Positions 12,601 to 23,577 of a DNA stretch of 64,000 nt are shown one piece after another (position 1 is the first letter of the stretch; each line of letters opens with the position of its first letter). Position numbers and translations under genes: made by a program. Below the pieces are notes generated by a model. That model did not search any database, was not told the origin of the DNA, and saw only the letters and a program-made list of their open reading frames with translations. Source of the stretch: Lonicera japonica (lineage: Eukaryota; Streptophyta; Magnoliopsida; Dipsacales; Caprifoliaceae); NCBI GenBank assembly GCA_021464415.1, contig CM038470.1, positions 31,672,122 through 31,736,121 of the forward strand, in the 5' to 3' direction.

Positions 12601-14917
12601 TTTTACATGTGCATTTAGGAAGCGTGCATTATACATACAATTATTATCATTACTCTTCTTTACCTTGGCCATATTCTAGTAAAATCTTAAATAAATAATT
12701 TAATGAAGTTCCATTCCCCTATTTCTGCAATTATTGAAAGATTCCTTGTCACGATTAAACCTGTCTTTATACCAAAAGAAATCGAATTTCGACATCGAAG
12801 ATTTGTTGTAAGGTATATTGATGGTGCCCAATAAGTATTTGGCACAAGTCTGAAACAAAGAATGCATCAAATAGTATTACACATATGTTCGAGAGTATCA
12901 AATAGTAATAAAATATGGGTGGGAATTACATTTTCCCACCTAGATTCTCTAGGACAAACAAGAACTTCTAAGAAAGAGAAATGCTCATAACATATAAGTA
13001 TCAAATAATGAACCATCATAAACTCTTTTACACTTGCCAATTAATTACCAGCAATCCTCGCACAATGAGATCTGAACATGTTGTATGTAAAGGAATTAAA
13101 ATATTGCAAAATAAGAAACAAAAAAAAAGGCCAGAAGAGAAAATTCCAAAATTTACATGAAGAGGGTGAATGGGAGGGAGAGCGAGAAACAATGATTATA
13201 AATTTTGTAATATTTGTATACATTTCTCAAATCCATAAACCTATATGTATAGTAATAGGAGAAACTTTCTTACTTTACATATAAACAGATTTCTAAGTTG
13301 ATGCTGACTCCGTTGTCTATGTTACATAACAGATCGTGCATTTATATTAATTTATCCTAAAAATTATATTACCATGAGAAAGCAAAGCTAAGGAGCTTTC
13401 TAACTCTCTCCATTGACCAATCTTGGTTGACCAATCTTGGAATCCTTCTTTTTCCCTGTACTCTCTCAAACTAACATCTCACCGATAGTATCTCACCACT
13501 ACCTTCACCTTTCTCATCAGGTGCACACACAAACTCATCTCTACCCTGACCTTTCTTATTATCTCCAGCATCTTGGCCTCTAAAAAGGCAATCACTTATT
13601 CCTTTTTATATTTTTTTCCCCTAGCCTTCATTTGATGAAAATTCATAAAATCTACCAGTATTTGAAGGTTATACTTTCATCTATTTACTATTCTGAGATT
13701 CTACCCCAACATGACAAGCTTCCGATACCTTAAGTAAGGATCAAGTGCAAGAAGTTGAATGCATTTGAAAAGATAAGTCGTGTTCTAGCAACCAATTTGC
13801 TCCAATTATGGGAACCAATTTAAGCACTCTTCACCAAGGGTTCATAAACAGTGGAACCAACAGCTATTACTATAAATGAAACCACTTGTTCAAGTAGCAG
13901 TTCCTATATATTTTGGTTTTGAATTCGGAAGTGGATAGCAAAACAGGTATATGGGGAAACTATTTAGACAACACGTGCTCAGCAAAAACTCCCAACAATT
14001 CACGTCTAGCTAGAAAGCAGACCAATTAAAGAGTTCTCTCATAGAGTTATGACGATAAAACACTCGACCCTTATTGTCAAACTATGTGCCCAGCCCTTCT
14101 CTTTGATTTTCTCACCTCTCAATGCCGCAGTAGATTAAAATTCAACATTAAGGCTCCGTTTGACAGTAACATGGAAAATGAAAATAAAAACAACTAATTT
14201 GGGTGAGAAGATGGAAAATAAGTTGAGGCATATGGTGGGATTAACTCCATCTCATACTCATTTTTGTGAGTATATGTCCTCCATCTTCCTTTAATATTTT
14301 GTGGAAAATTTTTCTCCACCATCACCCAAAGAAAATTTTGTCATGGAAAAAAGCAAAAAGCAAGAGTTAATCTCATTACATCCCTCAACTTATTTTCCAT
14401 CTTCTCACCTAAATTAGTTATTTTTATTTTCATTTTCCATGTTGCTATCAAACGGAGCATAAGTGGCAATTCCATTGCTTAATGCTTAATTTAACTTTAA
14501 TGAAATTTTATTCCAATAGTGACCTTGTTCTTCTTATTCATTAGCTACGTATATATATCATAGTATATATATCATCGTAATAAGGATTGTAAAATGTCAT
14601 CCATTCATCATTCAGCGTAGAATAAAATCAAACATACTTCTCAAAGCTTCAATTCAGCACTAAGCATTCAGTAATATCAAACAAGCCCTAAATTCCATAA
14701 CAAAAAGTTAGAACTACTTACTGCTGGAGACTATCTTGCACTGAGAGGGAACCGAAATCGGATCGGTAATTGACAAACTCCCGATCAAAATTCCAACAAA
14801 AACTAGCCCAATTGATACTGAAAATAGGGCAAAAAGAGAGAAGAGAAGCAGAAATGAACAACGAGTCAATACATAGCGACGATTCTCCTTTTCGTTGGTC
14901 TCCTCCGGTGAATCCAT
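3668..14917 (-). CDS. Plant membrane protein of unknown function, 281 aa, five coding exons
   Basis: Coding exons on the minus strand are 14917-14722, 11273-11143, 8087-7965, 5016-4889 and 3935-3668. All junctions are GT-AG and phases add up to 846 nt without a stop (281 residues plus stop). The N-terminus is hydrophilic (MDSPEETNEKENRRY), followed by a hydrophobic segment at about residues 20-48. A roughly 140-residue cysteine-containing domain follows (motifs such as KVCELG, RCRYDYYW, YDCWYTLG, FFNCQATNPS), probably lumenal or extracellular. Two C-terminal hydrophobic segments follow (WDLIAGVITGFSTSLISISL and AFFLVVYFSFVGW). I do not recognise a named family; conserved-looking cysteines and full phase agreement argue for a real gene. 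The large introns carry transposons. The ATG was chosen because it is the first in the frame and lies downstream of a plausible UTR. Confidence 0.8.
4507..4804 (-). mobile_element. TRIM-like miniature LTR retrotransposon (copy 1)
   Basis: Two direct repeats of about 71 bp lie at 4507-4577 and about 4734-4804. Read on the minus strand each begins TGTTAAG (second copy TGTTAAGTATAAT) and ends GGTTACTAAC. The upstream one is followed by TTGGTATCAAAGC, a near match to the initiator-Met tRNA primer site TGGTATCAGAGC. The downstream one is preceded by GAGGGAGGG, a polypurine tract. The interior is about 155 bp and non-coding. This structure defines a terminal-repeat retrotransposon in miniature. A clear target-site duplication was not found. 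It lies in intron 4 of the membrane-protein gene. Confidence 0.75.
5083..5172. repeat. 45-bp tandem duplication
   Basis: Two near-identical 45 bp units (ATAATCACATACAGAAAG onward) start at 5083 and 5128 and differ at about two positions. Confidence 0.9.
6816..7687. mobile_element. PIF/Harbinger-type MITE nested in the right LTR
   Basis: The ends are GGGGGGTGTATTCAATT and its inverse (AATACACCCCCC), flanked by TTA on both sides (6813-6815 and 7688-7690). The uninterrupted LTR at 5705-5915 shows the empty site with a single TTA (GAGATTTAGAGATTG). The interior is 872 bp, non-coding, with a G/A-rich tract at 7305-7350 and a 41-bp tandem repeat at about 7540-7625. Confidence 0.88.
7300..7352. repeat. 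Purine (G/A) low-complexity tract
   Basis: A continuous run of G and A, mostly blocks of G separated by GAGA, lies inside the nested MITE. Confidence 0.85.
8995..9560. other. Possible decayed transposon in intron
   Basis: A GACTGGAGACTAGGGGATTAATCG patch at about 9026-9050 and a related patch in the opposite sense near 9460-9520 (CCGACTAGGCCAATTAATCC) suggest the ends of a degenerate inverted-repeat element. No coding sequence is seen. Confidence 0.3.
14152..14459. mobile_element. Foldback MITE, GGCTCCGTTTG family (copy 1)
   Basis: Terminal inverted repeats run GGCTCCGTTTGACAGTAACA at the left and its near-complement (TGTTGCTATCAAACGGAGC) at the right, with TAA on both flanks. Inverted similarity extends inward for more than 60 bp, so the whole 308 bp can fold on itself. 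Related copies lie at about 15270-15553 and 20755-21065. The TAA/TTA duplication fits PIF/Harbinger. Confidence 0.8.
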
Positions 14918-15135
14918 GTACGGATGATCAATTGGATGGTTTTTGAGCTCGATTGGGGGGATTTCCGGCCACCGGAAATGGATTCCGGTGATCGGAATGC
15001 TATATCGGAGAGGGATGCGTCTTTGAAATTTTTAGGGTTTTTAATTTAGTTTAATGGTGAGACAGCTGAATATGGGGATAGGAGAGAGATATTTTTTGAG
15101 AGGGAAGAAAGTGGAGGTAGGCCTCTAAAATATGC
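14918..15135 (-). promoter_or_regulatory. 5' UTR and proximal promoter of the 281-aa membrane protein gene
   Basis: Upstream of the ATG on the minus strand lie a GGTGATCGGAATCC-like GC-richer leader and a CT-rich tract, typical of plant 5' UTRs. Neither a transcription start nor a clear TATA box can be fixed from the sequence. Confidence 0.4.
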
Positions 15136-15269
15136 GATTTGATGGCGTCAAAATTCAAATGTTGATTTAACTTTCTTTATTTTGTTATATTGTATTATTT
15201 TTTTTTTAAATACGAAATGATAATGAAATTCAGTAATTATTTTTTTGAAGCTCGTCGAACCTTGGCGAT

Positions 15270-15553
15270 CTACTAATTCAATTGTAAAGATGGAAAAGAA
15301 AAATAAATTTAGTTAGTTTGTGTGAAAAGATAGAAAATAAGGTGAGAGATGTTACTCATGCTATGAGTACATATCCTCATCTTTCAATATTTTTGATGAA
15401 AAATTTTTACACACCACCAAGTAAAGAAAATTTCTTCATCGAAAAACTTAAAAATTAAGAAGATATCACTTCTATCACTCAACTTATTTTTCATCTTTTC
15501 ATTAAAACTAACTTAATTTATTTTTCTTTTCCACCTTGCAATTAAACGGAGCC
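15270..15553. mobile_element. Foldback MITE, GGCTCCGTTTG family (copy 2, left end worn)
   Basis: The right end AATTAAACGGAGCC is followed by TTA. Internal blocks (GGAAAAGAAAAATAA, the CTCAACTTATTTT block) match copy 1. The left terminus is degraded. Confidence 0.65.
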
Positions 15554-16042
15554 TTAGTTACTCGAATTTCACCTTTTTAACAAATATTTTCTAGACAAAT
15601 TAATGTGGCACCATTTCATATTTTCATCATTTTAGAATCAAAAAATTTTAAGTTTGAGTTTTTTCTCTCTGCAAATACTAAGTATATTATTGATCGCTTG
15701 TACTCAACAAAAATAGTATCATTAATTGATGAAAATAAGAATAACGTATAGTTGTATACAAATTTTATTTACGATGAAATAAGTATTACATTTTATAATT
15801 AAAGAATAAAAGTTATACTGAGTTAAGTTGAAATCACTAATAATTATTTATATAAGGTTGATAGTTGTGGGGAATTTGACACAGCCATCTAATTGAAACA
15901 GAAAGATTGGATTAAAATGTAAACGGGTTTAATTTTTTTTTAATTATAATTCTTTAAGTATTTAAATTAAATTATTATAAAATAAATTGAAAACATTAAT
16001 CCGGCTATTTTTTTTTTTTATTCTTTATAAATGTGCTCGGAC
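15554..16042. other. Intergenic, nothing recognised
   Basis: AT-rich non-coding sequence lies between two MITEs, with homopolymer T runs at about 15931 and 16010. Confidence 0.5.
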
Positions 16043-16045
16043 TTA

Positions 16046-16367
16046 GGCCTCGTTTGGTTCACGGAAAGGAACTTAATTCCCCTATCTTTCCCATGGAGGT
16101 AGGAAAGTAAAGTTCCTGTCAAATTTCTTTTCTTGTGTTTGGTAAACCATGGAAATTATTTAGGTAAGAGTATTATTGTCTAAAATTTGTGTAATAAATG
16201 CTTGGAACTCACATGGGAAAATCAATCCCATGTGTTTTGGGAGGAATGGATTTACCCCCTACTTTCCCCTCTCTCGGGAAAGTGTTTCTGGAATTTGTGC
16301 TTACCAAACAAAGGAAAGGAACGACTTTCCTTTCCCGAGTACTAAAATCTGTGAACCAAACGAGGCC
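16046..16367. mobile_element. Tourist/PIF-Harbinger-type MITE
   Basis: Terminal inverted repeats GGCCTCGTTTGGTTCACGG and the inverse (GTGAACCAAACGAGGCC) are flanked by TTA at 16043-16045 and 16368-16370. The 322 bp interior has further inverted similarity (GGAAAGGAACTT / AAGGAACGACTTTCC) and no credible coding sequence. Confidence 0.9.
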
Positions 16368-16640
16368 TTAGAGTTGGTTTTATTATTTTTTGATAGTTTC
16401 AATGTACGAAAAGGTTGAAGATAAAAAGTGAGATTATTTAAATTAATTTTTCCCACATGAAGTCTCATGCTGCATCGGATAAAGGACTAGCCCCATTCAC
16501 ATATTGAGTATGTTGGTGGACACAATAGTTTTGTATGTGATAGTATTCGAATTCAAGATGTTCCGAACCATTCATTCTAATAAATATTGACGTGGTTAAA
16601 TACTAATTTTACTATTGGTTTATAAAGGTAATTTAATATT

Positions 16641-16717
16641 TTTTACCTTCGGTAAAATCTCATTTTTACTTCCGATAAAATCTCATTTTTACTCCCGGTA
16701 AAATCTCATTTTTACCT
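16641..16717. repeat. Minisatellite, about 27 bp x 3
   Basis: Three successive units contain GGTAAAATCTCATTTTTAC with minor substitutions (CTTCG, TTCCG, TCCCG variants). Confidence 0.85.
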
Positions 16718-16945
16718 CCACACTTACCACATCTCACCTACCTCACCTAACTCCACCAAAAATGACCTTTTTGTCCTTCATTTTTACCAAATTTACATTT
16801 TTGTCATTCTCCATTTACCCATAAATACCTCCCACCATTCATTCATTAAACACACAACAAAAATACACAATTCTTCTCATCTAAGATTCATCCATCTCAT
16901 CAAAGAGATATAAAGTCATTGGCGATATAAATACAAGCCAATTCG

Positions 16946-17078
16946 AGAAAAAATAGAAGAGTCATATACTCTCTCTTTTCATACCCCCCAGAAATAAAAG
17001 GGTCTTATACTCTCTATTTTCATACCCCAAAAAATAGAAGGGTCTTATACTCTCTATTTTCATACTCCAAAAAATACC
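16946..17078. repeat. Minisatellite, about 50 bp x 3
   Basis: Three units contain GGGTCTTATACTCTCTATTT followed by TCATACCCC and an AAAATA-rich linker. The first unit is the most diverged. Confidence 0.8.
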
Positions 17079-17489
17079 AACAACCCTTATACACTCTCTC
17101 TCCTACACAGTTTATTATTTATTCTGTTGAAATATTTGTAATCTTAATTATATACTTATAAATAGAATTAAGGAAATTATAGAGAGAGATAAGTTGGTAG
17201 CTTGTATTATCATCCAAATTGATCGCCTTTGAGCTAATACAAAACAAGGACACACAAAAGGAGAACGTACCACTGGAATAGCATAAGCGTTACCGGGGGA
17301 ACCTACCTTAAAAAAAAAAGTCATGTGTTCATCATTGCGCCGCATTTATTTTTTATTCACCGATATTCACTTATTGATTGGTTAATTATCTATTTCTAAA
17401 TTTTGACACCATCAAATATTAAGTAGTAAATAAGTTACTGAACCATCTTTTTGTGATAAAAAAGTAAGGGTAGATCAATAGAGCAACTT

Positions 17490-18300
17490 TAAAAGTTATT
17501 CTTTAAAATTGTACTTTGTAAACTTACGTGTCATTTTGAAAAGTAACATTTGTTCTCCAATTCATTTCCAAAAGTTCTTTAAATTTGATTATTTTAATAT
17601 TTATCTTTACTTTTAGTTTGAAAAGTAAAGCACTTTTTTATCATGATGTGCCACTACATTAAATAAAATAATAAAAATAAATATTTGAATAGTGAGAATC
17701 CATTCTTCAAATTTGAAGATCACAAAAATATTTTAATTTTTTTCACTAACAAAGGGCTATAAAGCCCTAACAACCAAACAACAACGCCACTGAAACACTA
17801 AGCAAGATCATGATAACACAAACAAAAACGAAAAAAGATAACCCAGTCTATAGGATCTAGATAAAATTAACCTCAAGTATGAGATGTAAGGAAGAATCTC
17901 CAAACTAAAAACTAATAAAAAAAACCTATGAGAATCTCAAGATATATTTCTTTGACGAGGCGATGCCTATTAAGAGAAAGAAAACCTCTTTAAATTGAAA
18001 AATCTATTTTACTATTTTTCTTGGAGTCCATTTTGATGATGTTACTCTTCAAATTATTTTGAATTAATCCTTTCAAGAGTTTATCAAAAATGGTCTTATG
18101 TGACATTTTGAAAAGTAACTTTGTTACAAGTCTCCAATTCACTCTAAGAGACTTTTCAATTATTTTAATATTTTCATTTACTTTTAGTTTGAAAAGTAGA
18201 TTATCCTTTTACCATATCACCACATTGAATAAAATAATGGAATGAAATATTTGACGAGTGAGAGCTGGTTTTAAAATTTGAAAAGAGAAAAAGTCTTTTT
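17490..18300. repeat. Diverged direct repeat pair of about 220 bp
   Basis: Blocks at about 17500-17720 and 18080-18290 share TCATTTTGAAAAGTAAC, the CTCCAATTCA block, TTTTAGTTTGAAAAGTA and the AAATTTGAAAAG-like end in the same order and strand. They are probably two copies of one decayed element. The sequence between them has no gene. Confidence 0.6.
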
Positions 18301-18494
18301 AAATTGAAAATTCTCTTTTGTTACTTGGAGGAAAACATTTTAAGTAGTTTTTCAATTTTTTTAGAAAAAGGAAAGTTTAAATCCTTTCTTTTTTACTACG
18401 ATTTCATGCAAAGAAAAATCACTGGAGTAGTCTTAAAAAAAAATCCCCCAACCCACTCCAAGTGTGACTTAAATCCAGTAGATTCCTTATTCAA

Positions 18495-18720
18495 CTAGGC
18501 TATTACTCTAAAAAGGGCCCCTTAGTATTAATATTTTTTTTATCCTCCCCTTAGTGTTAATAAAAGTTCTATATTTACACAAATAAGTACGATAGTAACT
18601 TTCTTTACTTTTTTTAGAAAAAATAATATTATTCTTGATTGACAGAAAATATGTGACATTTTTTTATTGTGGGCCTTAGGCAACCGCTTAAATAACTAAA
18701 TAGAAGAGCCGACCACTTTG
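18495..18720. other. Possible decayed hAT-type element
   Basis: GGGCCCCTTAG near 18517 and GGGCCTTAGGCAACCGC near 18672 resemble sequences common at decayed plant hAT copies. A similar patch lies at 27545-27790. Ends and duplications were not resolved. Confidence 0.3.
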
Positions 18721-18819
18721 GACGGAACAATACAATATACCAAATCTAAAGCAAAAATTAAAATTATTTGAACAACAAAATTAAGCGAATGACTTCAATA
18801 TTCATTAATTTCATATAAA

Positions 18820-18958
18820 TAAAGTTGTCACACAACAACTGCATGGCTAATAATCTGCAAACATTATTAGAAACAAAATAAATGAAAAGGTTCAAAATTA
18901 ATAATTAATTTTATTAATAATAATCTCTCTTTAGCAACACAATTTTGCTATGCATAAT
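18820..18958 (-). other. 3' UTR of DEFL gene 1, conserved with DEFL gene 2
   Basis: The stretch with CTGCATGGCTAA and the ACATTATT..GAAAC block (plus-strand reading) recurs downstream of DEFL gene 2 at about 25640-25793. The duplication therefore covered the untranslated region too. Confidence 0.6.
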
Positions 18959-19807
18959 TCAATTATTGCAACAACACAATATTTCTCCGGGAGCGCCTTG
19001 ATTGGGTACGCAAGCACCATTGCGAAACAATCTCCTTGCGCATAACAACACGCAATCAATTTCCGTAAACTTATTCGAACACACCGCATAGCAGGATGGA
19101 TCAAGTGGTGCATCTATGCGATCTGCAGATTTATAGACATACAAATTAAATCTATGTCGAGCTTTTTGTACATACGTAATCCGTGTTCAAATCGTACGTA
19201 TACAAAATATTTTCTATGAAAAACAAAAAAATAAATTTAAAAGTGACTCGATTAGTATAATGAATAAACTAGTAATACTACTCACACACACGATGCGTGT
19301 GGTACACCTGTGTATAAAATTTCATGAGAAAGTTTTATCAAAAGTGTAAAATGAACAAGTGATATTCTTTGAATGTAAAATGCTTGAAAGTGAGGGTTCG
19401 ATTCTTATTAGTAGCAAGTTTTTTATGAGGGAAAACAAAATCTCAAGACTAAAATAGACTTTTTCAAAAGTTTAACACAACTTTTTTGTGGGGAAAAACA
19501 AGATCCGAGTAAAATAGACATTTCAAAAATTTAACATAATTTCGCTAAATGTTGAAATCCATGTTAGCTTTATAAGATTACGTACGTTTTCATTCCTTCA
19601 AAAAAAGGGCCGGCTCAAAAAGGAAAATCAAAGTGTAACATGTACTCATGAAAATTACAATTATAGCCCCACTCCTATATACATAAATAAATATACATAT
19701 ATTATAAGAGAGTTTATAGAGAGAATTGAGATTATACCAGCAGAAGCAAAGAATGAAGCAAAAGCAATGAGAGCAAGAAAGATGAAAAGAATTTTGGTCA
19801 TCCCCAT
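18959..19807 (-). CDS. Defensin-like secreted cysteine-rich peptide (DEFL gene 1)
   Basis: There are two exons on the minus strand. 19807-19738 encodes a signal peptide (starts MGMTKIL, hydrophobic core, ends FFASA). 19122-18959 encodes the mature peptide. The intron is 615 bp, GT-AG, phase 1, as usual for plant DEFL genes. The product is 77 residues. The mature part has eight cysteines spaced C-x3-C-x8-C-x3-C-x9-C-x11-CCC, with NGAC as a GxC (gamma-core-like) motif. It is predicted to be secreted. By family it may be antimicrobial or a reproductive or symbiotic signal; the sequence does not say which. Its closest relative is gene 2 at 25794-27044, which shares both exons, 3' UTR and promoter. 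A TATA-like (TA)n lies about 50 bp upstream of the ATG. The terminal CCC is unusual against the classic plant defensin spacing. Confidence 0.85.
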
Positions 19808-19960
19808 CTTTTCTTCTTATAATTAACAAATGATGAAGCTTATTAAACATTTAATATATATATATATATAGTAGAAAAAAATGCTATGATATTACAATAA
19901 TTTTGGTATCACCATAAATGGCAAGGCAATTAAGCGCAAGTTTGCTTTTATAATACAAAA
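19808..19960 (-). promoter_or_regulatory. Promoter of DEFL gene 1
   Basis: (TA)n at about 19855-19870 can serve as a TATA box. Sequence beyond it (ATTACAATAAT, AAATGGCAA, AAAATAAGGAAA) has counterparts in the same order upstream of DEFL gene 2. Confidence 0.55.
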
Positions 19961-20754
19961 TAAGGAAAGGAAATAAAGAAATAAATATTTGTCTTGATAA
20001 TTAATAGTATTGATATAACAAAATACTATATATAAAAGAAAAAACTACCTAAAATGCATGTGTTTCTTGATTTAATTAATTAGGAAAGAGTCATATTTAG
20101 TTTATCCTAACCATACGAAATCAAAATAATTCAAAAAAAATAAAATCCATTAATGGGCTGAATTTTGGTTAAGTAATTTTCCTTTTCGTTTTAAGTTTTT
20201 AATGAATCGATCTCTTGACCCTCGCATTTCAATCTCTGTGCTAATCAGCACAACACTTTAAGAAAATTTGTTTAGGGATTAATTTTGAAGCTTCATCTGC
20301 ATTTGTGAATAAAACGACACATCTAATGCAAAATAATATAGCACACTTTAATATGTGTGCAAACTTATTGATTCTTAACGGTATTTAGATTTTAGTACAT
20401 TAGCCTTCAACCTTAAAACAATAAAGACTTAAATAATTAATAACTAAACTATTTTTTTATTTTTGTTAAATCTTTCTCCTCAAATCGTATTCATGTGAGT
20501 AGCACACACATTAATCTCTAGTCTTATTTTAAATCAGCAACTCAGCATATATGAATTATATAGTTTAAAGAATTCAATAAAACATAAGATACTGTATAAT
20601 GTTCATTGAAAACCCTAAAAAAAAAAAAAATTAAAGATTCCTTGTCAAATTACTTTCTTCCCATCAAGCAACTGTAATTCCCCTGGAAGAAGAGGAACCA
20701 TCGCCTAGCTCCACACCCATCACATTCTTTCTCAAGAGGAACTTTAAAAAATTC
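19961..20754. other. Intergenic, nothing recognised
   Basis: AT-rich sequence without exons I can support. Confidence 0.45.
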
Positions 20755-21065
20755 GGCCCGTTACAAAATAATAAGAAAATAACGTAACATAAGTAATATT
20801 TGTGAGAAGTTGGAAAATTAGTTAAGTGATAGGACGAGATATTATCCATCTTATACTTATTTTTATGGGTATATCTCCTTTATCGCATTTTTATTTTGTG
20901 TAAAAATTTCTTGCTCACTACTCAAATTGATATTTTATTTTTTACTGAAAAAGCAAAAAAGTAAGAGAACATCTCCGGCCACCACTCCACTTAACTTACT
21001 TTCCAACGTCTTACATAAATCAATTGGTTTTGTTATAATTTTTAATATTGTTATTAAACGGAGCT
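20755..21065. mobile_element. Foldback MITE, GGCTCCGTTTG family (copy 3)
   Basis: The right end ATTAAACGGAGC and internal blocks (ATCTTATACTTATTTTTATG, CCACTTAACTTACTTTCC) match the 14152-14459 copy in the same order. The left end GGCCCGTTAC is worn. Confidence 0.65.
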
Positions 21066-21309
21066 TTCGAAAACCGTCGAGGTCTGCTCTTACATTTAAA
21101 ACTTACGAAAATTCCTAATCTTCCAAGTTATACATGATAAATTATTCCAATTATGGAAAATAAATAATTAAATGCATAATCAAAGATTTGGTTTCAGGAA
21201 AATAAATAATTAAATTCATAGTCAAAAAAACCCTAATCCAGATGTTGGTCTATTAGTTTTCATAACTTGTATAGTGAAAATACAAGTTTTCCGAAGAAAC
21301 GGTTTATTG

Positions 21310-22030
21310 AATAATAAAACTAGGGTGTGCAAAAATCGAACTAAACCGAATGGACCGAATCGAAATATAGGGTTTATTTCGATTTTTATAAATACAACAG
21401 TCCGGTTCGATCCAAAATTTAGTGGACCGATTTAAATTGATCCGGTCATCGATCCTCCATAATAAAAGTGCAAAAAAGGAGACTGGACCAGTTATATTTA
21501 TATATATAATATATTTTTTAAATATATATAGTCTTTGTTTATTAAACCCTAATCTTCCTTATCTCACACCAACTGCCCCACTCCTCTGCCTCTCTCTCCA
21601 ATGATCTCCCAAACCCTCTAGACCACCATTGCTCTTTCTCCTCCGTTGCTCTCACACCATGGTACATCCCTTGTTTTCTTCGAAGAATCGAACCATTCTT
21701 CTCCGCCACCAACTCTACCAAACCATTATCCTCCTCACCATTGGTACCCTTCTTCCTCTCTTTCATTTTTCTCTCCTCACTCTATTTTGGTTTAATTTTG
21801 GGTTGGTTATGAAAAAATTAGCAAGAAGATCTATAATTTTGGGTTTAATTTTCCGGCCATAATTTTCAGCCAGGAAGTAAGGCCCATTGTGAAGCCCAAA
21901 TCGAATGGATCAATTGAGACCAGCCTGATCAATACGGTCTAGTCCGGTTCGGTCTCAAAATAAAAAGAACCAAAATATTTGATTTGGTCAGCTGTGTAGG
22001 TCAGCAGCCCGGTTAACTGGACTATGAACA
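21310..22030. other. Decayed repeat tract with ACCGAA/GGTTCGG motifs
   Basis: Begins GGGTGTGCAAAAATCGAAC with recurring CCGAAT and GGTCCGGTTCG motifs and ends in CCCGGTTAACTGGAC. Similar degenerate ACCGAA/TTCGGTTT tracts lie at 45430-45920 and, more weakly, 57150-57700. The CT-rich middle (21560-21760) yields open frames but no recognisable protein. It is probably transposon-derived. Confidence 0.35.
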
Positions 22031-22613
22031 CTCCTAAATAAAACATTAAATTGGACGCTTTTGGAAATTTTTGTGGTTGAAACTGCAATTTCCAATAGTT
22101 TAGAGGCTAAAGTCCAATTTTTCAACCTTTAAGGCCAAAATCATAATTTTCTAAACTTGATTAGGGACCTTTTCGTGATTATTACAAACTTGAGTCTCTT
22201 TGGCGGAAAACTACAAGGAAATCATGATGAGATAAAAAATGGAACATCTAAATGTATATAGACCAAAAAAGAAAAGAAAAAGGAACATCTACATGTACAC
22301 TTAGATACACATCCACACATTAGGGGGGGTAACACCTCCCGTCTTTGTAACTTAATTCTTAGAATCACGAATCTCGTTTTGTAGATCTCAACAATTCAAT
22401 TAGTCCTCATTACTAACATAATCATCTATCTTTTATCCATTTTGGGAAAACATATTGACAAGACTACATTACATTCATGTTTACACCATCGTATCTGCCT
22501 CGGGTCTATTGTGCATTTGCGCAATTGAAGACCCTTAAGCGGGCTAAGGCGCCCACAACTATCACTCATCTGACTCTCTCTCTCTCTCCAACCGCTTTAT
22601 CTTGATTGTTTAC

Positions 22614-22782
22614 TGTTGAAAAGCATGATATACATAGTTGTCCCATTACCTAACTGTTTAACCTTTTGGGTGAGATGGTTCCAAATATGATATCAAAGCT
22701 CAGGTTTTGCAAGGTCCCGTGTTCAAATTCTCCCTCGTGAGGGGGAGCACAACTTAAGCTTTTGTGTGAGATAGTTTCAAAC
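22614..22782 (+). mobile_element. TRIM-like element (copy 2, truncated)
   Basis: The left LTR (22614-22686) starts TGTTGAAAAGCATGATAT and ends with GGGTGAGATGGTTCC. It is followed by TGATATCAAAGC, a primer-site variant of TGGTATCAGAGC. After only about 40 bp of interior a GTGAGGGGGAG polypurine tract precedes a partial right LTR (AACTTAAGCTTTTGTGTGAG). It belongs to the same family as 4507-4804 and 54488-54770. Confidence 0.65.
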
Positions 22783-23395
22783 ATTTACAAATCTCTCTCT
22801 CCCTCCAGTTAAGTTTTTTCCCTGCTCTCTATTGTTGTTTTCCCCGCACAAAACTACAAACCAAAATCATCAGCATTGATTCCATAGTTTCCTTTTATTT
22901 TCTTTGAGTTTTTTCTTGCCTCAGATTCGAAAATTTTACCATAGAATGGGGCACTTTAGCAAGGATAAGTAATAAAATCTCAACAATAATCTTAAAACCA
23001 TAAGAGTTCGTTTAGTTGTCCTCCAATTTTAAATTGCTTAATTCGTAAATCCTCTAATTTAAGTGTTTGGCTGTAAAAATGAACTAATATATAAAGTCAT
23101 AAATTTAAGTTAATACCTACGACATTAAATGAAAAAACGTATATAGAGACATAGTTAAAATTACATAAATTAGTAACTCTCATATAAGTTTATGCAGAAA
23201 AAAATCACACCACAAAATTTTTTTATTGAAATGAAGAAATATATAATTTATTAATTTATAATAAAATAATTATAAATAAAATGATTTATGCAACCAAACG
23301 AGCCCTAAATATATGTTAATAAAGTTAAATAAAATTTGTTTCACTAATGAGCGTGCCACACGACATGTTTGCACAAAGTTTTTGAGATTTTAGAG

Positions 23396-23484
23396 AATTA
23401 TTTCACTCCAAACCTATCGGCATGTGTGAATTCTCTAAATAATTATTTCACTCCAAACCTATCGGCATGTGGGAATTCTCTAAA
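23396..23484. repeat. 44-bp tandem duplication
   Basis: AATTATTTCACTCCAAACCT followed by ATCGGCATGTG and GAATTCTCTAAAT occurs twice in succession with one substitution. Confidence 0.9.
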
Positions 23485-23577
23485 TGGGCACGTGACCCTC
23501 CTGGCTTGTAATTGGATCATATAGCTAGTTATTTTTTTGAATGTTTCTATTTTTCCATAGGGTGGTGATTTTAAATC

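Noticed and set aside
17128..17345. Possible solo LTR (starts TGTTGAAATATTTGTAATC) and a 65-codon minus frame
   Set aside because: No second repeat, target duplication or clear end was found; too weak to annotate.
18931..19113. Alternative minus-strand frame over the DEFL1 mature exon
   Set aside because: It is out of frame with the signal-peptide exon and lacks the conserved spacing shared with DEFL2.
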